From contig JBDVOA010000031.1 of the NCBI GenBank assembly GCA_039969355.1, positions 124,001-188,000 of the forward strand: DNA of 64,000 nt, in the 5' to 3' direction. Positions 33,004-41,784 of this stretch are shown here, piece by piece. The position numbers and the translations under genes are program-made. This stretch comes from JL08 sp039969355 (GTDB taxonomy: Bacteria > Pseudomonadota > Alphaproteobacteria > Rhodobacterales > Rhodobacteraceae). A model generated the notes under the pieces. It had not been told where the DNA came from and did no database searches. It worked only from the letters and a program-made list of their open reading frames with translations. Position 1 is the first letter of the stretch; every line of letters begins with the position of its first letter.

Positions 33004-34603
33004 GGATCAATTTCCAGCGAATGGCATCCGTGAGCGCCTGAAACGACGCATCAACAATGTTGGCCGAGACACCCACCGTCGACCAGCGCCGCCCCTGATG
33101 ATCTTCGCTGTCGATGATAACGCGCGTCACGGCCTCGGTCCCGCCCTGAGTAATCCGCACTTTGAAATCCACCAACCGCATGTCATCGATCATCGACTGA
33201 TAGGGGCCCAGATCCTTGGCCAGCGCCTTCGCAAGCGCGTTCACCGGCCCCCGATCGCTGCCCGTCTCATCCATGCTTTCGGATACGGAGAGTTTTTTCT
33301 CTCCATTAATTTTCACCACGACAACCGCCTCGGACAGGCTGACCATCCTGTCATATTTGTTCTTACGCCGTTCAATCGTGACCTTGTAGCGCTTGACCTC
33401 GAAGAAATCAGGCAGTTGCCCCAATTCTTCACGCGCCAGCAGTTCAAAAGAGGCTTGCGCAGTGTCGTAAGAATAACCCTGTGATTCACGTTCTTTTACC
33501 CGCTCCAGAATGCGACCCAGTGCGGGGTCCTTGGCGGGCACAACCAATCCCGCCTCTTCCAGCCGCTTGCGCAGGTTGGATTGCCCGGCCTGATTGGACA
33601 TCGGAATGATGCGCGTATTGCCGACCTTGGCGGGCTCGATATGTTCGTAGGTTGAAGGATCCTTGATGATCGCGCTGGCGTGTAGTCCCGCCTTATGCGC
33701 AAAGGCCGAAGACCCCACGTAGGCCGCCTGTTTCATCGGCACACGATTGAGAATTTCATCCAGCTTGCGGCTTGCCCGGGTCAGCCCCTGCAATGCGCCG
33801 ATTGTCACACCTGTCTGGTACCGGCTGGCATAGGGTTCTTTAAGCAGCAGCGTCGGGATCAGCGCGGTAAGATTTGCGTTGCCGCAGCGTTCCCCGAGTC
33901 CGTTCAGCGTGCCCTGCACTTGTCGCGCGCCCGCATCAATGGCAGCCAGCGACCCGGCGATCGCGTTTTCGGTATCATTGTGGGTATGTATGCCCAGGTG
34001 ATCGCCGGGAATGCCCGCAACGATGACCTCGCCGGTAATTCGCGCGATGTCAGCGGGCAATGTGCCGCCATTGGTGTCACACAGGACCACCCAGCGCGCT
34101 CCGGCATCATAGGCCGCCCGAACCGCTTCCAGCGCATAGTTCGGGTCTGCCTTGAATCCATCAAAGAAATGTTCTGCATCAAACAGCGCTTCACGGCCCT
34201 GCGCGACGAGGTAGGCGATTGAGCGGGCGATGTTGTCGGTATTCTCGGCTTTGGTGATGCCAAGCGCTGTTTCGACATGATAAACGTGGGATTTGCCCAC
34301 CAGACAGACGGCCTTGGTCCCAGCATTGATGACGCCTGCCAGCACATCGTCGTTTTCAGCCGAGCGCCCTGCCCGTTTGGTCATCCCGAACGCCGTCAGT
34401 GTCGCGCTTGTCTTTGGCGCGGCGTCAAAAAACGCGCTGTCGGTGGGGTTCGCGCCGGGCCACCCACCTTCGATGTGATCAACGCCAAGTTCGTCCAGCA
34501 TGGCGGCAATGTCGTGCTTTTCAGCGGTCGAGAACTGGACACCTTGCGTCTGCTGCCCGTCGCGCAGCGTGGTGTCGTAGATGAAAAGGTGTTCCTTGGT
34601 CAT
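32990..34603 (-). CDS. cimA: Citramalate synthase
   Basis: 537 residues. The DRE-TIM barrel active site IYDTTLRDGQQTQGVQFS is at the N-terminus, with the metal-binding HTHNDTENAIAGS in the middle and HKAGLHASAIIKDPSTYEHI later, followed by the C-terminal LeuA-type regulatory domain. The length and the SFELLAREELGQLPDFFEVK block indicate citramalate synthase rather than 2-isopropylmalate synthase. It condenses pyruvate and acetyl-CoA toward isoleucine, bypassing threonine. It lies downstream of cysS on the same strand, separated by a 124-nt spacer with two strong hairpins. Confidence 0.94.
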   Translation of the reverse strand: MTKEHLFIYDTTLRDGQQTQGVQFSTAEKHDIAAMLDELGVDHIEGGWPGANPTDSAFFDAAPKTSATLTAFGMTKRAGRSAENDDVLAGVINAGTKAVCLVGKSHVYHVETALGITKAENTDNIARSIAYLVAQGREALFDAEHFFDGFKADPNYALEAVRAAYDAGARWVVLCDTNGGTLPADIARITGEVIVAGIPGDHLGIHTHNDTENAIAGSLAAIDAGARQVQGTLNGLGERCGNANLTALIPTLLLKEPYASRYQTGVTIGALQGLTRASRKLDEILNRVPMKQAAYVGSSAFAHKAGLHASAIIKDPSTYEHIEPAKVGNTRIIPMSNQAGQSNLRKRLEEAGLVVPAKDPALGRILERVKERESQGYSYDTAQASFELLAREELGQLPDFFEVKRYKVTIERRKNKYDRMVSLSEAVVVVKINGEKKLSVSESMDETGSDRGPVNALAKALAKDLGPYQSMIDDMRLVDFKVRITQGGTEAVTRVIIDSEDHQGRRWSTVGVSANIVDASFQALTDAIRWKLIRDTE

Positions 34604-34626
34604 GCCACGCCCTCACGTTTTACCAA

Positions 34627-34701
34627 TTCGGGGCAAAGCCCCGAACAGCGCCCGACCCTCCCCCCGGGAGGGCGCTTCGCCCCCACCCGGTGTCGGGCGC
34701 T
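34627..34701 (-). terminator. Two adjacent strong hairpins between cysS and cimA
   Basis: TTCGGGGC (34627-34634) pairs with GCCCCGAA (34638-34645) around an AAA loop. Immediately beside it AGCGCCCGAC (34647-34656) pairs perfectly with GTCGGGCGCT (34692-34701), and inside that arm CCCTCC and GGAGGG form an inner stem. On the minus strand this lies between the cysS stop and the cimA start. No clear U-run follows, so termination, attenuation and mRNA processing are all possible. Confidence 0.5.
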
Positions 34702-34727
34702 TTGGTTTGTAGCTTCAAACGCCGTGT

Positions 34728-36149
34728 TCATTTGAGGACCTCCAATTTGGAGGGATCGAAGCCAGACTCGACTTTAAAGATGGTTTCACCGCTCGGATTG
34801 TCGGTCAGTGTTATCCCAGCCAAACGCAGTGTTTCTCGAATTAGGTCCGCCTTCGCGAAATCCTTCGCTTTCTTCGCTTCAATCCTATTCGTTATCGCCC
34901 GTGCTATCACTTCCTCAAATTCTATAGAAAAGGAAATTCTACTATGTGCCTCCAGAGAACCTTTGTCGGCTCTTAAGTTGAATCCTAGGAAGAGTAGTCC
35001 AGCCTTTAACTCGTTGAACTTACCTTCGTTCGACAACTTTCTTAGCTCTGTTATCGCACCATGGGTGTTCAAATCTTGCGCCAAACTAGAGATGAGTCCT
35101 TCTGGAATAAATGAACTTGCTTTGACTTCTGTCGTTTCTAATGCCCAAATATAAAGTTGGTCCTCAGCCTCTTTTGCCTTCTTCTCCGTCCAATCCATTG
35201 GCTTGCGATAATGCGTTGACAGAAACACAAACCGGATCACTTCACCCGGCACACCCTGATCCAGCAAATCACGCACAGTGAAGAAGTTGCCTAAGGACTT
35301 GGACATCTTCTTGCCCTCAACCTGCAACATCTCGTTGTGCATCCAGACCTTGGCAAAACCGTGCCCCGCGCATTTCGACTGTGCAATCTCGTTCTCGTGA
35401 TGCGGGAACTGCAGGTCATTGCCGCCGCCGTGAATGTCGAACTCTGCGCCTAACAATTCATAGGCCATCGCAGAGCATTCGATATGCCAGCCCGGTCGCC
35501 CCCGCCCCCATGGGCTGTCCCAGCCGGGCAGATCATCAGTTGAGGGTTTCCACATCACGAAATCCATCGGATTGCGCTTGTACGGAGCCACCTCGACCCG
35601 AGCGCCGGCGATCATGTCGTCAACACTGCGCCCGGACAGCGCGCCGTAATGCTCTTTCCATGAATCCACGGCAAACAGCACATGCCCCTCAGCCTCGTAA
35701 GCATGACCTTTTTCGATCAACTTCTCAATCATCGCGATCATTTGCCCGATGAATTCCGTCGCACGCGGTTCTTCGTCCGGGCGCGCGGCACCAAGTGCGT
35801 CCATATCCTCGTGGTACCAGCGGATCGTTTCATCAGATCTGGCGCGGATCAGCTCTTCCAGCGTGCCGGGTTCACCCGCCTCTTTGCGTTTGCGGGCGGT
35901 TTCGTTGATCCTGTCGTCCACGTCCGTAAAGTTGCGCACATACGTCACGTGGTCCTCTCCGTAGACATGGCGCAGCAACCGATTCAGCACATCAAACACG
36001 ATCACAGGCCGCGCGTTGCCCAGATGCGCGCGGTCATAAACCGTCGGCCCGCACAGATACATCCGCACATTTTGCGCATCAATCGGTGTAAACACCTCTT
36101 TCTTGCGGGTAAGTGTGTTGTGCAGCTTGATCACTGGGGTCGTGGGCAT
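34728..36149 (-). CDS. cysS: Cysteinyl-tRNA synthetase
   Basis: 473 residues from the ATG at 36149, with AGGA upstream; the frame stays open for another 227 codons but these precede the normal N-terminus. Signature motifs: MYLCGPTVYDRAHLGNARPV (HIGH-type HLGN and zinc Cys), WHIECSAMA, HGGGNDLQFPHHENEIAQS and the KMSKS loop in EGKKMSKSLGNFF. It charges tRNA-Cys. The C-terminal ~145 residues (34728-35160) are markedly lower in GC than the rest, about 42 percent by hand count over 34861-35160, while the region coding for the catalytic core is clearly above 55 percent. Divergent from the aminotransferase gene. Confidence 0.95.
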   Translation of the reverse strand: MPTTPVIKLHNTLTRKKEVFTPIDAQNVRMYLCGPTVYDRAHLGNARPVIVFDVLNRLLRHVYGEDHVTYVRNFTDVDDRINETARKRKEAGEPGTLEELIRARSDETIRWYHEDMDALGAARPDEEPRATEFIGQMIAMIEKLIEKGHAYEAEGHVLFAVDSWKEHYGALSGRSVDDMIAGARVEVAPYKRNPMDFVMWKPSTDDLPGWDSPWGRGRPGWHIECSAMAYELLGAEFDIHGGGNDLQFPHHENEIAQSKCAGHGFAKVWMHNEMLQVEGKKMSKSLGNFFTVRDLLDQGVPGEVIRFVFLSTHYRKPMDWTEKKAKEAEDQLYIWALETTEVKASSFIPEGLISSLAQDLNTHGAITELRKLSNEGKFNELKAGLLFLGFNLRADKGSLEAHSRISFSIEFEEVIARAITNRIEAKKAKDFAKADLIRETLRLAGITLTDNPSGETIFKVESGFDPSKLEVLK

Positions 36150-36374
36150 AGCAAAGTCCTGTTCGCGCGGGTAACGCGGGCTTAGCAACTCTTGTCTGTC
36201 ATGAAAACGTAAAGGTACGGGCCCGCTGAGAAATCTCAGATGGTAATGCAGCAGCAGATGATAATCCGGTCCGTCATGGGGTGGTGATACCATCCAATTC
36301 CGCCGATTGACAAGGGCTGCGATTCTGTGCCCCCTCCGCTGATACGAAATGCATGCTGAGCGAGGGACTAGGTT

Positions 36375-37556
36375 ATGCAGTTGTCCAACAGGATCACCCA
36401 GATAAACGGTGGTGGTGATGACGGCTGGGGCGTATTCAATCGTGCGCGTCAGATGAAGATCGATGGCGCGCCCATCATCGAGCTGACGCAGGGTGAACAT
36501 GACATTGGCACGCATCCTGACATTCTGGCGGCAATGAACCGGTCCGCTATCGGTGGCAACACTGGCTATGCCATCGTTCCCGGCGATCGCACCCTGCGCG
36601 AGACTGTGGCTGCACGGGTTACAGAGCGTACCGGCGTGCCAACAACTTATGAGAACGTGATCATCACGCCGGGCGGTCAATCCGCCCTGTTTGCAAGCCA
36701 TAACGCGGTTTGTGATCCTGGCGATACTGCGCTTTACCTTGATCCATTTTATGCCACTTACCCCGGGACCTTGCGCGCCGCAGGTGCTGTACCGAGAGTC
36801 GTTCAGACACGGCCCGAAGACGCGTTTCAACCGCGCAGCGAAGACATTGACGCTGTGGCAACGGGGGCCAGGTCACTGTTGATAAATTCACCTAATAATC
36901 CGACGGGGACAGTCTATTCTCACCAGACGCTCACCGGTATTGCAGACATTTGCAAAGCACACGATCTGTGGCTGGTATCCGATGAGGTTTACGACACTCA
37001 GGTCTGGGAAGGTTCACACATTTCGCCGCGCACTTTGCCCGGCATGGCCGAACGCACGCTGGTTGTTGGTTCAATGTCCAAGTCCCATGCCATGACAGGT
37101 TCACGCTGTGGTTGGGTCGTTGCGCCAAAACATGTGATCAGCGCCCTGACTGATCTCGCGACCAACACGACCTATGGTGTGACCGGGTACATTCAGGACG
37201 CCGCGAATTTTGCCATTCAACAAGGCCCCGAGCTTGAGGAGATGGTCGCAGCACCGTTTCGCCGCCGCCGTGCATTGGCAGCAGACATATTGGGTACACA
37301 AAATACTGTGGGTCTGATCCCCGCACAAGGCGCAATGTATCTTATGCTCGATATACGCTCCACTGGCATGACCGGAGAGGCGTTTGCCTATGCGTTGCTG
37401 GATACCCATCAGATTGCTGTCATGCCGGGCGAGAGCTTTGGGGCAGCTGCAGCGGGTCACATTAGGGTCGCAATGACGATCGACGACACCGCCTTTTCTG
37501 ACGCGCTTAAGACACTTTGCAAGTTTGCAGAATTGCTTAATACGCAACGATGCTAG
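36375..37556 (+). CDS. PLP-dependent aminotransferase, class I/II
   Basis: 393 residues, fold type I. Recognisable blocks: IIELTQGEHDIGTHP at the N-terminus, ITPGGQSALFASHNAVCDPG for the cofactor-binding region, NSPNNPTGTVYS, DEVYDTQVW with the ring-stacking Asp, and VGSMSKSHAMTGSRCGW with the PLP Lys. C-terminal Arg for the substrate carboxylate is in GHIRVAMT. Belongs to the AspAT/ArAT-like group; the amino-group donor is unknown. It is divergent from cysS across 225 nt and ends 151 nt before the pilin-like gene. Confidence 0.92.
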   Translation: MQLSNRITQINGGGDDGWGVFNRARQMKIDGAPIIELTQGEHDIGTHPDILAAMNRSAIGGNTGYAIVPGDRTLRETVAARVTERTGVPTTYENVIITPGGQSALFASHNAVCDPGDTALYLDPFYATYPGTLRAAGAVPRVVQTRPEDAFQPRSEDIDAVATGARSLLINSPNNPTGTVYSHQTLTGIADICKAHDLWLVSDEVYDTQVWEGSHISPRTLPGMAERTLVVGSMSKSHAMTGSRCGWVVAPKHVISALTDLATNTTYGVTGYIQDAANFAIQQGPELEEMVAAPFRRRRALAADILGTQNTVGLIPAQGAMYLMLDIRSTGMTGEAFAYALLDTHQIAVMPGESFGAAAAGHIRVAMTIDDTAFSDALKTLCKFAELLNTQRC

Positions 37557-37641
37557 CCAGGCCGGAAAACCGCGCAAACGGGTAGCCAATTAACTAATAA
37601 TACCAATGCGCTGCAATGGATAAATAACTCCGCAATTAGGT

Positions 37642-37660
37642 CCAATTTTCGACAAATTGG
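37642..37660. promoter_or_regulatory. Short inverted repeat upstream of the pilin-like gene
   Basis: CCAATTT (37642-37648) and AAATTGG (37654-37660) form a perfect 7-bp palindrome with a 5-nt centre, 48 bp before the ATG at 37708 in an AT-rich intergenic region. It could be an operator. No regulator gene is adjacent to support this. Confidence 0.3.
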
Positions 37661-37707
37661 CACTCTATACATAGCTTCACAAATGTTGTTTTGGTAACGG
37701 TGCCCAG

Positions 37708-38373
37708 ATGAATATAGTCCAAATTTTTTCCCGCCCGGTCAGATCATTCTTAGAGGATGAGGACGGGGCAGTTTCCACCGACTTTGTTGTCATTACGGCA
37801 GCCGTTGTGGTGTTGGCAGTTGCAGCCTCCCTTACAGTTTCAACTGGCGCGGTTGACGTCGCAAGCGGGACTTCAGACGCAATGGAATCAATTGAAAGTG
37901 GCAGCGGTAATTCAAAAGGTAGCGGAGAAACTGCTGAACCCGGCCCCAATGGCGCCAATGACCACACAGGCGGCCAAAGCGGGCCCACGGACCCATCCAA
38001 AGGCAAGAGCACATCAAGCGGATCAGGTAGTTCAAGCTCCTCTGGCAGCGCCGCCTCTTCAAACGGATCCTCAAGTCCGGCAACCGGTGGAAATGCGGGA
38101 TCAACTGGCGGCAGCGGTTCCTCGGCCAACTCAGGTAGCACGGGCGCCGGCAACTCAGGCGGTTCTTCTGGTGGTGCGTCATCTGGCAGCACGGGGTCGT
38201 CTGGCAGCTCGGGGTCGTCGGGCGGCTCTGGCAGCAAGTCGGCTTCAAACAATGCGTGCCCCGCCGGCACCACAACATCTGCGGCCACGCCGGGTTCAAG
38301 TTGTCCGGCCGTCTCCGCAAACAATTCCAATAAAAACAAGAACAATAAGAAGAGCAAAAAGAACAATATCTAA
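37708..38373 (+). CDS. Flp/TadE-pilin-like protein with long Ser/Gly-rich tail
   Basis: 221 residues. The N-terminus FLEDEDGAVSTDFVVITAAV followed by VVLAVAASLTVSTGAVDVA has the Glu-containing, hydrophobic pilin helix typical of Flp/TadE-like class III signal proteins (acidic residues, Gly, then a long hydrophobic run). The rest is about 160 residues of Ser, Gly, Thr, Asn and Pro with two cysteines near the end (NNACPAGT and SSCPAVS), ending in a Lys/Asn-rich tail (NKNKNNKKSKKNNI). The opposite strand is also open, but only because of the repetitive coding sequence. No tad/flp secretion genes are in the window. Possibly a surface-exposed adhesin or a minor pilin; the function is unknown. Confidence 0.7.
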   Translation: MNIVQIFSRPVRSFLEDEDGAVSTDFVVITAAVVVLAVAASLTVSTGAVDVASGTSDAMESIESGSGNSKGSGETAEPGPNGANDHTGGQSGPTDPSKGKSTSSGSGSSSSSGSAASSNGSSSPATGGNAGSTGGSGSSANSGSTGAGNSGGSSGGASSGSTGSSGSSGSSGGSGSKSASNNACPAGTTTSAATPGSSCPAVSANNSNKNKNNKKSKKNNI

Positions 38374-38492
38374 AGCGCAATCGGGGCTTGCGACGTCAAC
38401 CGCCCCAGCTTGCCTGTGCAAACACTGCTTCATGACATGAGCCCGACACGCCATTCAGGTGGCTTGGCGCTTCCTTAAAGTTACTGCTTGAC

Positions 38493-39893
38493 CTAACCCG
38501 CCAGCGACGGCAGCCACAAAACAATGCTGGGAAAGGCAACCAGCAAGGCAATTGTAATACCATCTGCGATAAAGAATGGCGTGACGCCTTTGAAAACGTC
38601 CTGAACACTCAGATCGGCGCGCACGCCTGCCACGACAAAGCAATTGAGACCGATAGGTGGAGTGATCAGGCAAAACTCGGCCATCTTGACAACCAAAATC
38701 CCAAACCAGATCGCACACATCGTGCCCGACATGCCAAATGCACTGTCTGCTGCAGCGACCTGTTCCCCACCGTTAAGGGCCATCACGGCTGGATAGACCA
38801 CAGGAAGCGTCAATAGTAGCATTCCGATGGCATCCATGAACATGCCCAGCACCGCATAGGCCAGCAGAATGCAAACCAGAATCAGCATTGGGGACACCGT
38901 CAAAGAGCTGATCCAGTCGGCAAAAGCGGCAGGCAGTTCAGCAAACCCAAGGAATCGCACGTAAATCAACACACCCCAGATGATGGTGAATATCATCACC
39001 GTCAGCTTGGCTGTTTCAAGCAGTGCGGACTTTAATTCGGCCCAACGCATTCCGTTATAAAGCGCCATGCAAAAGACGATGAAGGCGCCAATAGCACCAC
39101 CTTCGGTCGGCGTACCCCAGGCATCTCCGAAGGGATTATAAACAAAAAAGATGATGATCACGACCACCATCACGATCGGCAATGCCGGGGGAAGTGAGGC
39201 AAAACGCTGACCCCAAGTGAAGCCTCGCACCGGCGGGCCGACACTCTTAAAAATGACCGCAATGCCGATGATCAGAGTGGCATAGACAATCGCAGAAAAC
39301 GCCCCGGGGATGAACCCTGCGAGCAGCAGCTTGCCCACATCCTGTTCAACGATGATGGCGTAAATCACGAGAATTGCCGATGGCGGTATCAGCGATGCCA
39401 ATGTACCACCCGCTGCCACAACACCGGCGGCGAATTGTTTGTTATATCCAACTTTCAGCATTTCCGGGATCGCAATACGGGCAAAGACCGCAGCAGTGGC
39501 GACAGACGCACCTGACACAGCGGCAAAGCCCGCCGTGGCAAAAACTGTCGATACGGCCAATCCGCCCGGCACCCATGCTATCCAACGTTTTGCAGCCTCG
39601 AACAACGCCCGTGTTAGACCCGCGTAGTAGGCCAGATAGCCAATCAGGATAAAAGTTGGGATCAAGGAGAGCGCCTGGGAGGAGACTTTGGAATGTGGCA
39701 CTTGGCCGGCTGTTTTGATCCCTACCGTCAGCGCCCAGCCCAGATGTTCCATCCCGAAATTTCGTTTGGCCCAAAAAATCAACACCAGCCCGACGAGACC
39801 GGCTAGTCCCGCTGCGAAAGCCACGCGCATGCCAAGCACCACCATGACCAGCATGCCGCCCGAAACCCAAAGGCCAAGTTCGATAGGTTCCAT
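38493..39893 (-). CDS. TRAP transporter large permease (DctM family), operon 2
   Basis: 466 residues with about 12 membrane segments. Family blocks: GFAAVSGASVATAAVFARIA, AAGGTLASLIPPSAILVIYA and the C-terminal ITPPIGLNCFVVAGV. It forms the ion-coupled channel of the transporter. The ATG is 4 nt after the stop of the small-permease gene, so the two are coupled. The last ~20 residues (ITIALLVAFPSIVLWLPSLAG) are hydrophobic, as usual. Its relation to TRAP operon 1 is only at family level: the sequences are clearly different, suggesting different substrates. Confidence 0.95.
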   Translation of the reverse strand: MEPIELGLWVSGGMLVMVVLGMRVAFAAGLAGLVGLVLIFWAKRNFGMEHLGWALTVGIKTAGQVPHSKVSSQALSLIPTFILIGYLAYYAGLTRALFEAAKRWIAWVPGGLAVSTVFATAGFAAVSGASVATAAVFARIAIPEMLKVGYNKQFAAGVVAAGGTLASLIPPSAILVIYAIIVEQDVGKLLLAGFIPGAFSAIVYATLIIGIAVIFKSVGPPVRGFTWGQRFASLPPALPIVMVVVIIIFFVYNPFGDAWGTPTEGGAIGAFIVFCMALYNGMRWAELKSALLETAKLTVMIFTIIWGVLIYVRFLGFAELPAAFADWISSLTVSPMLILVCILLAYAVLGMFMDAIGMLLLTLPVVYPAVMALNGGEQVAAADSAFGMSGTMCAIWFGILVVKMAEFCLITPPIGLNCFVVAGVRADLSVQDVFKGVTPFFIADGITIALLVAFPSIVLWLPSLAG

Positions 39894-39897
39894 CTAG

Positions 39898-40527
39898 CTA
39901 GTCCCGCCCGTCTAACTGCTCGGCCTCGGCCCTGGCTTGGGCTGCGACATCCTGAATGAGAGGTACGGCCACAGGGCTGTCCAGCCCAAGAACAAAGGCA
40001 CGCCCATAGCCCCACATCTGCAAGACCAGTCGTAAACACAAAACCGAGAAAGCAACCGGGGCAAGCAGTTTTGCTGGCCAGATCGGTATGCCGATGTCTA
40101 TTGAACTGTCCCGGCTCCATAGCGGCGCTGCAAAATCAAAGCTACGGCCAAAGTGGGACCAGCTGCCCCAGACCAAAGCTGCCATTAGCAGGAAAATCAG
40201 AAATACGGAGATAAACTCCGCCGCCCAAAGCACCCTGCCCCGCAACCGCCCGATCAGGATGTCCATGCGAATATGACCTCCATCGCGTTGGGTATATGCA
40301 ATGCCCATAAACGCAATCAGTGGCATGATCTGTTCGATCCAATCGACGTAACCTGCAAGTGGCGAGTTGAAAAATTTGCGCCCGCCGACCGAATAGACCG
40401 CCAGAAACATCAAAGAGAACACCGCAAGTCCGCTGATCAAGGCAAACTGCCGCTCGAGCGCATGCAGTCCGCGATCAATGCGACTGAGCGGACTGTCGTC
40501 CTCGAGCACGGCGGAAGTTCCGGCCAT
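39898..40527 (-). CDS. TRAP transporter small permease (DctQ family), operon 2
   Basis: 209 residues with four membrane helices, starting LISGLAVFSLMFLAVYSVGG. The conserved loop YTQRDGGHIRMDILIGRLRG corresponds to the Q-x-x-GH-x-x-x-D motif. The third helix FISVFLIFLLMAALVWGS precedes a long periplasmic loop (FDFAAPLWSRDSSIDIGIP). The C-terminal ~40 residues are acidic and hydrophilic (VPLIQDVAAQARAEAEQLDG). It lies 67 nt after the binding-protein gene, with a stem-loop between, and 4 nt before the large permease. Confidence 0.92.
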   Translation of the reverse strand: MAGTSAVLEDDSPLSRIDRGLHALERQFALISGLAVFSLMFLAVYSVGGRKFFNSPLAGYVDWIEQIMPLIAFMGIAYTQRDGGHIRMDILIGRLRGRVLWAAEFISVFLIFLLMAALVWGSWSHFGRSFDFAAPLWSRDSSIDIGIPIWPAKLLAPVAFSVLCLRLVLQMWGYGRAFVLGLDSPVAVPLIQDVAAQARAEAEQLDGRD

Positions 40528-40561
40528 GATTCTGTCCTTAGATCAGGAGGGTGTGATTTAC

Positions 40562-40591
40562 GAAAGGGCGGCCCAATCGGACCGCCCTTTC
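40562..40591 (-). promoter_or_regulatory. Intercistronic stem-loop between binding protein and permease genes, TRAP operon 2
   Basis: GAAAGGGCGG (40562-40571) and CCGCCCTTTC (40582-40591) form a perfect 10-bp stem with a 10-nt loop, directly after the stop of the binding-protein gene (40595) on the minus strand. As in TRAP operon 1 there is no U-run behind it. Such structures typically protect or boost the upstream binding-protein message relative to the permease genes. Confidence 0.65.
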
Positions 40592-40594
40592 AAA

Positions 40595-41611
40595 TCAGTT
40601 GCTTGCCTGCGCTTCTGCGAGAGTTGAAGCCACAAGATCGTAGAGCTCCTGTGCTGGCAAACCCTGCGCAGTCATATCGGCAATCCACTTTTCGCGGATT
40701 GGGTCAGCAGCTGCAGCGCGGAATTCGGCGATAACGTCATCAGAAATGACAACTTTCTGCACGCCTTTTTCTTCCAGAACCGATTCCCATTTGCCGAGTA
40801 GTTCAGCGTAGTTTGCCAGATAGTGCGCGATCGCCTCGTCAACAGAGCTATCGAGCGCGGCGCGATGCTCATCGCTAAGCGCATCGTAGGCATCCGTGTT
40901 GACCACAACCGGGCAGTTGACCGTGCCGGGGTTTAGGTTTGCCGTCCACCATTCAGCCCGGTTGATAGTGCCAAAGCTCAGATGCGCGTGCTGGGCGAAA
41001 GCAACCGTGTCAACAACGCCGCTTTCCATAGCGTTATATGCTTCGGTCGCAGTCACAGACGTTGGGACGCCACCAACGGATTCGAAAGCCTGACCAATAC
41101 CACCGGTTGCACGCACCCGCATGCCTTCAAAATCGGCAAGTTCGTCGCGTGGCTCTCCTGTGCCGACAATATTGTATTGCGGCATCGGGCTGGTCATCAG
41201 CAGTTTCGCGTTCCAGCGCGCAAGATCAGCCTGAACTGCGGGGTGGGCATAGACTGCATGGGACACTGCAACTTCTTCGTCCAGCGTGTTCACGCCCAGA
41301 AATGGCAGTTCCAGTACCGTGATTGTCGGGTTCTTGTCGCGGTGATAACCCGCACAGAACTGCGCCATTTCAAATGCCCCAATGGAAATCCCATCCAGGT
41401 TTTCACGGTTCTTTGACAAGCCGCCATAGCTGACGTTCATGGTGAACTCACCATTGGTCTTCTCGCTCACCAGTTCGGCCAGTTTTTCGACATGTTCGGT
41501 AAAGGCGCGGCGTTTACCCCAGACGGATACGTTCCATTCCGTTGCTGCTGCCTCGGAAATAAATCCCACGCTAATCGCGGCCGCAACGGCCCCGGTCATC
41601 ATCTTGTTCAT
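40595..41611 (-). CDS. TRAP transporter substrate-binding protein (DctP family), operon 2
   Basis: 338 residues from the ATG at 41611, supported by GGGAGAGAG upstream; the open frame continues upstream but without a signal sequence there. Signal peptide NKMMTGAVAAAISVGFISEA with cleavage near AAA-TEW. The mature protein has the DctP pattern: SVWGKRRAFTEHVEKLAELV, FEGMRVRATGGIGQAFESVG with the conserved Arg region, and YNAMESGVVDTVAFAQHA. The substrate cannot be read from sequence. It is the promoter-proximal gene, divergent from the CMD-family gene across 173 nt. Confidence 0.94.
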   Translation of the reverse strand: MNKMMTGAVAAAISVGFISEAAATEWNVSVWGKRRAFTEHVEKLAELVSEKTNGEFTMNVSYGGLSKNRENLDGISIGAFEMAQFCAGYHRDKNPTITVLELPFLGVNTLDEEVAVSHAVYAHPAVQADLARWNAKLLMTSPMPQYNIVGTGEPRDELADFEGMRVRATGGIGQAFESVGGVPTSVTATEAYNAMESGVVDTVAFAQHAHLSFGTINRAEWWTANLNPGTVNCPVVVNTDAYDALSDEHRAALDSSVDEAIAHYLANYAELLGKWESVLEEKGVQKVVISDDVIAEFRAAAADPIREKWIADMTAQGLPAQELYDLVASTLAEAQASN

Positions 41612-41784
41612 AAACTCTCTCCCTAACTGCGTTCCTGTTGGCGGATCGCTTAACCCCAAACTAGCGCCATGCGCGCGGACTGCAACCCTCTGAGTATGGC
41701 GGGATGGCCCTGTGCAAGAGTGCTTGACCAACTTCAATAAGCAGCTATCCGTATTTGCCTGAACCTCAGCAAAAGGACGACTAC

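Noticed and set aside
34728..36830. 700-codon version of cysS with an N-terminal extension of 227 residues
   Set aside because: The extension has no family similarity, includes the divergent promoter region of the aminotransferase, and the internal ATG at 36149 has a ribosome site and the normal CysS N-terminus.
37677..38366. Long open frame on the minus strand (Pro/Leu/Glu-rich product) opposite the pilin-like gene
   Set aside because: It is the mirror of the Ser/Gly codon repeats on the plus strand; the plus-strand product has a pilin-type helix and better start context.
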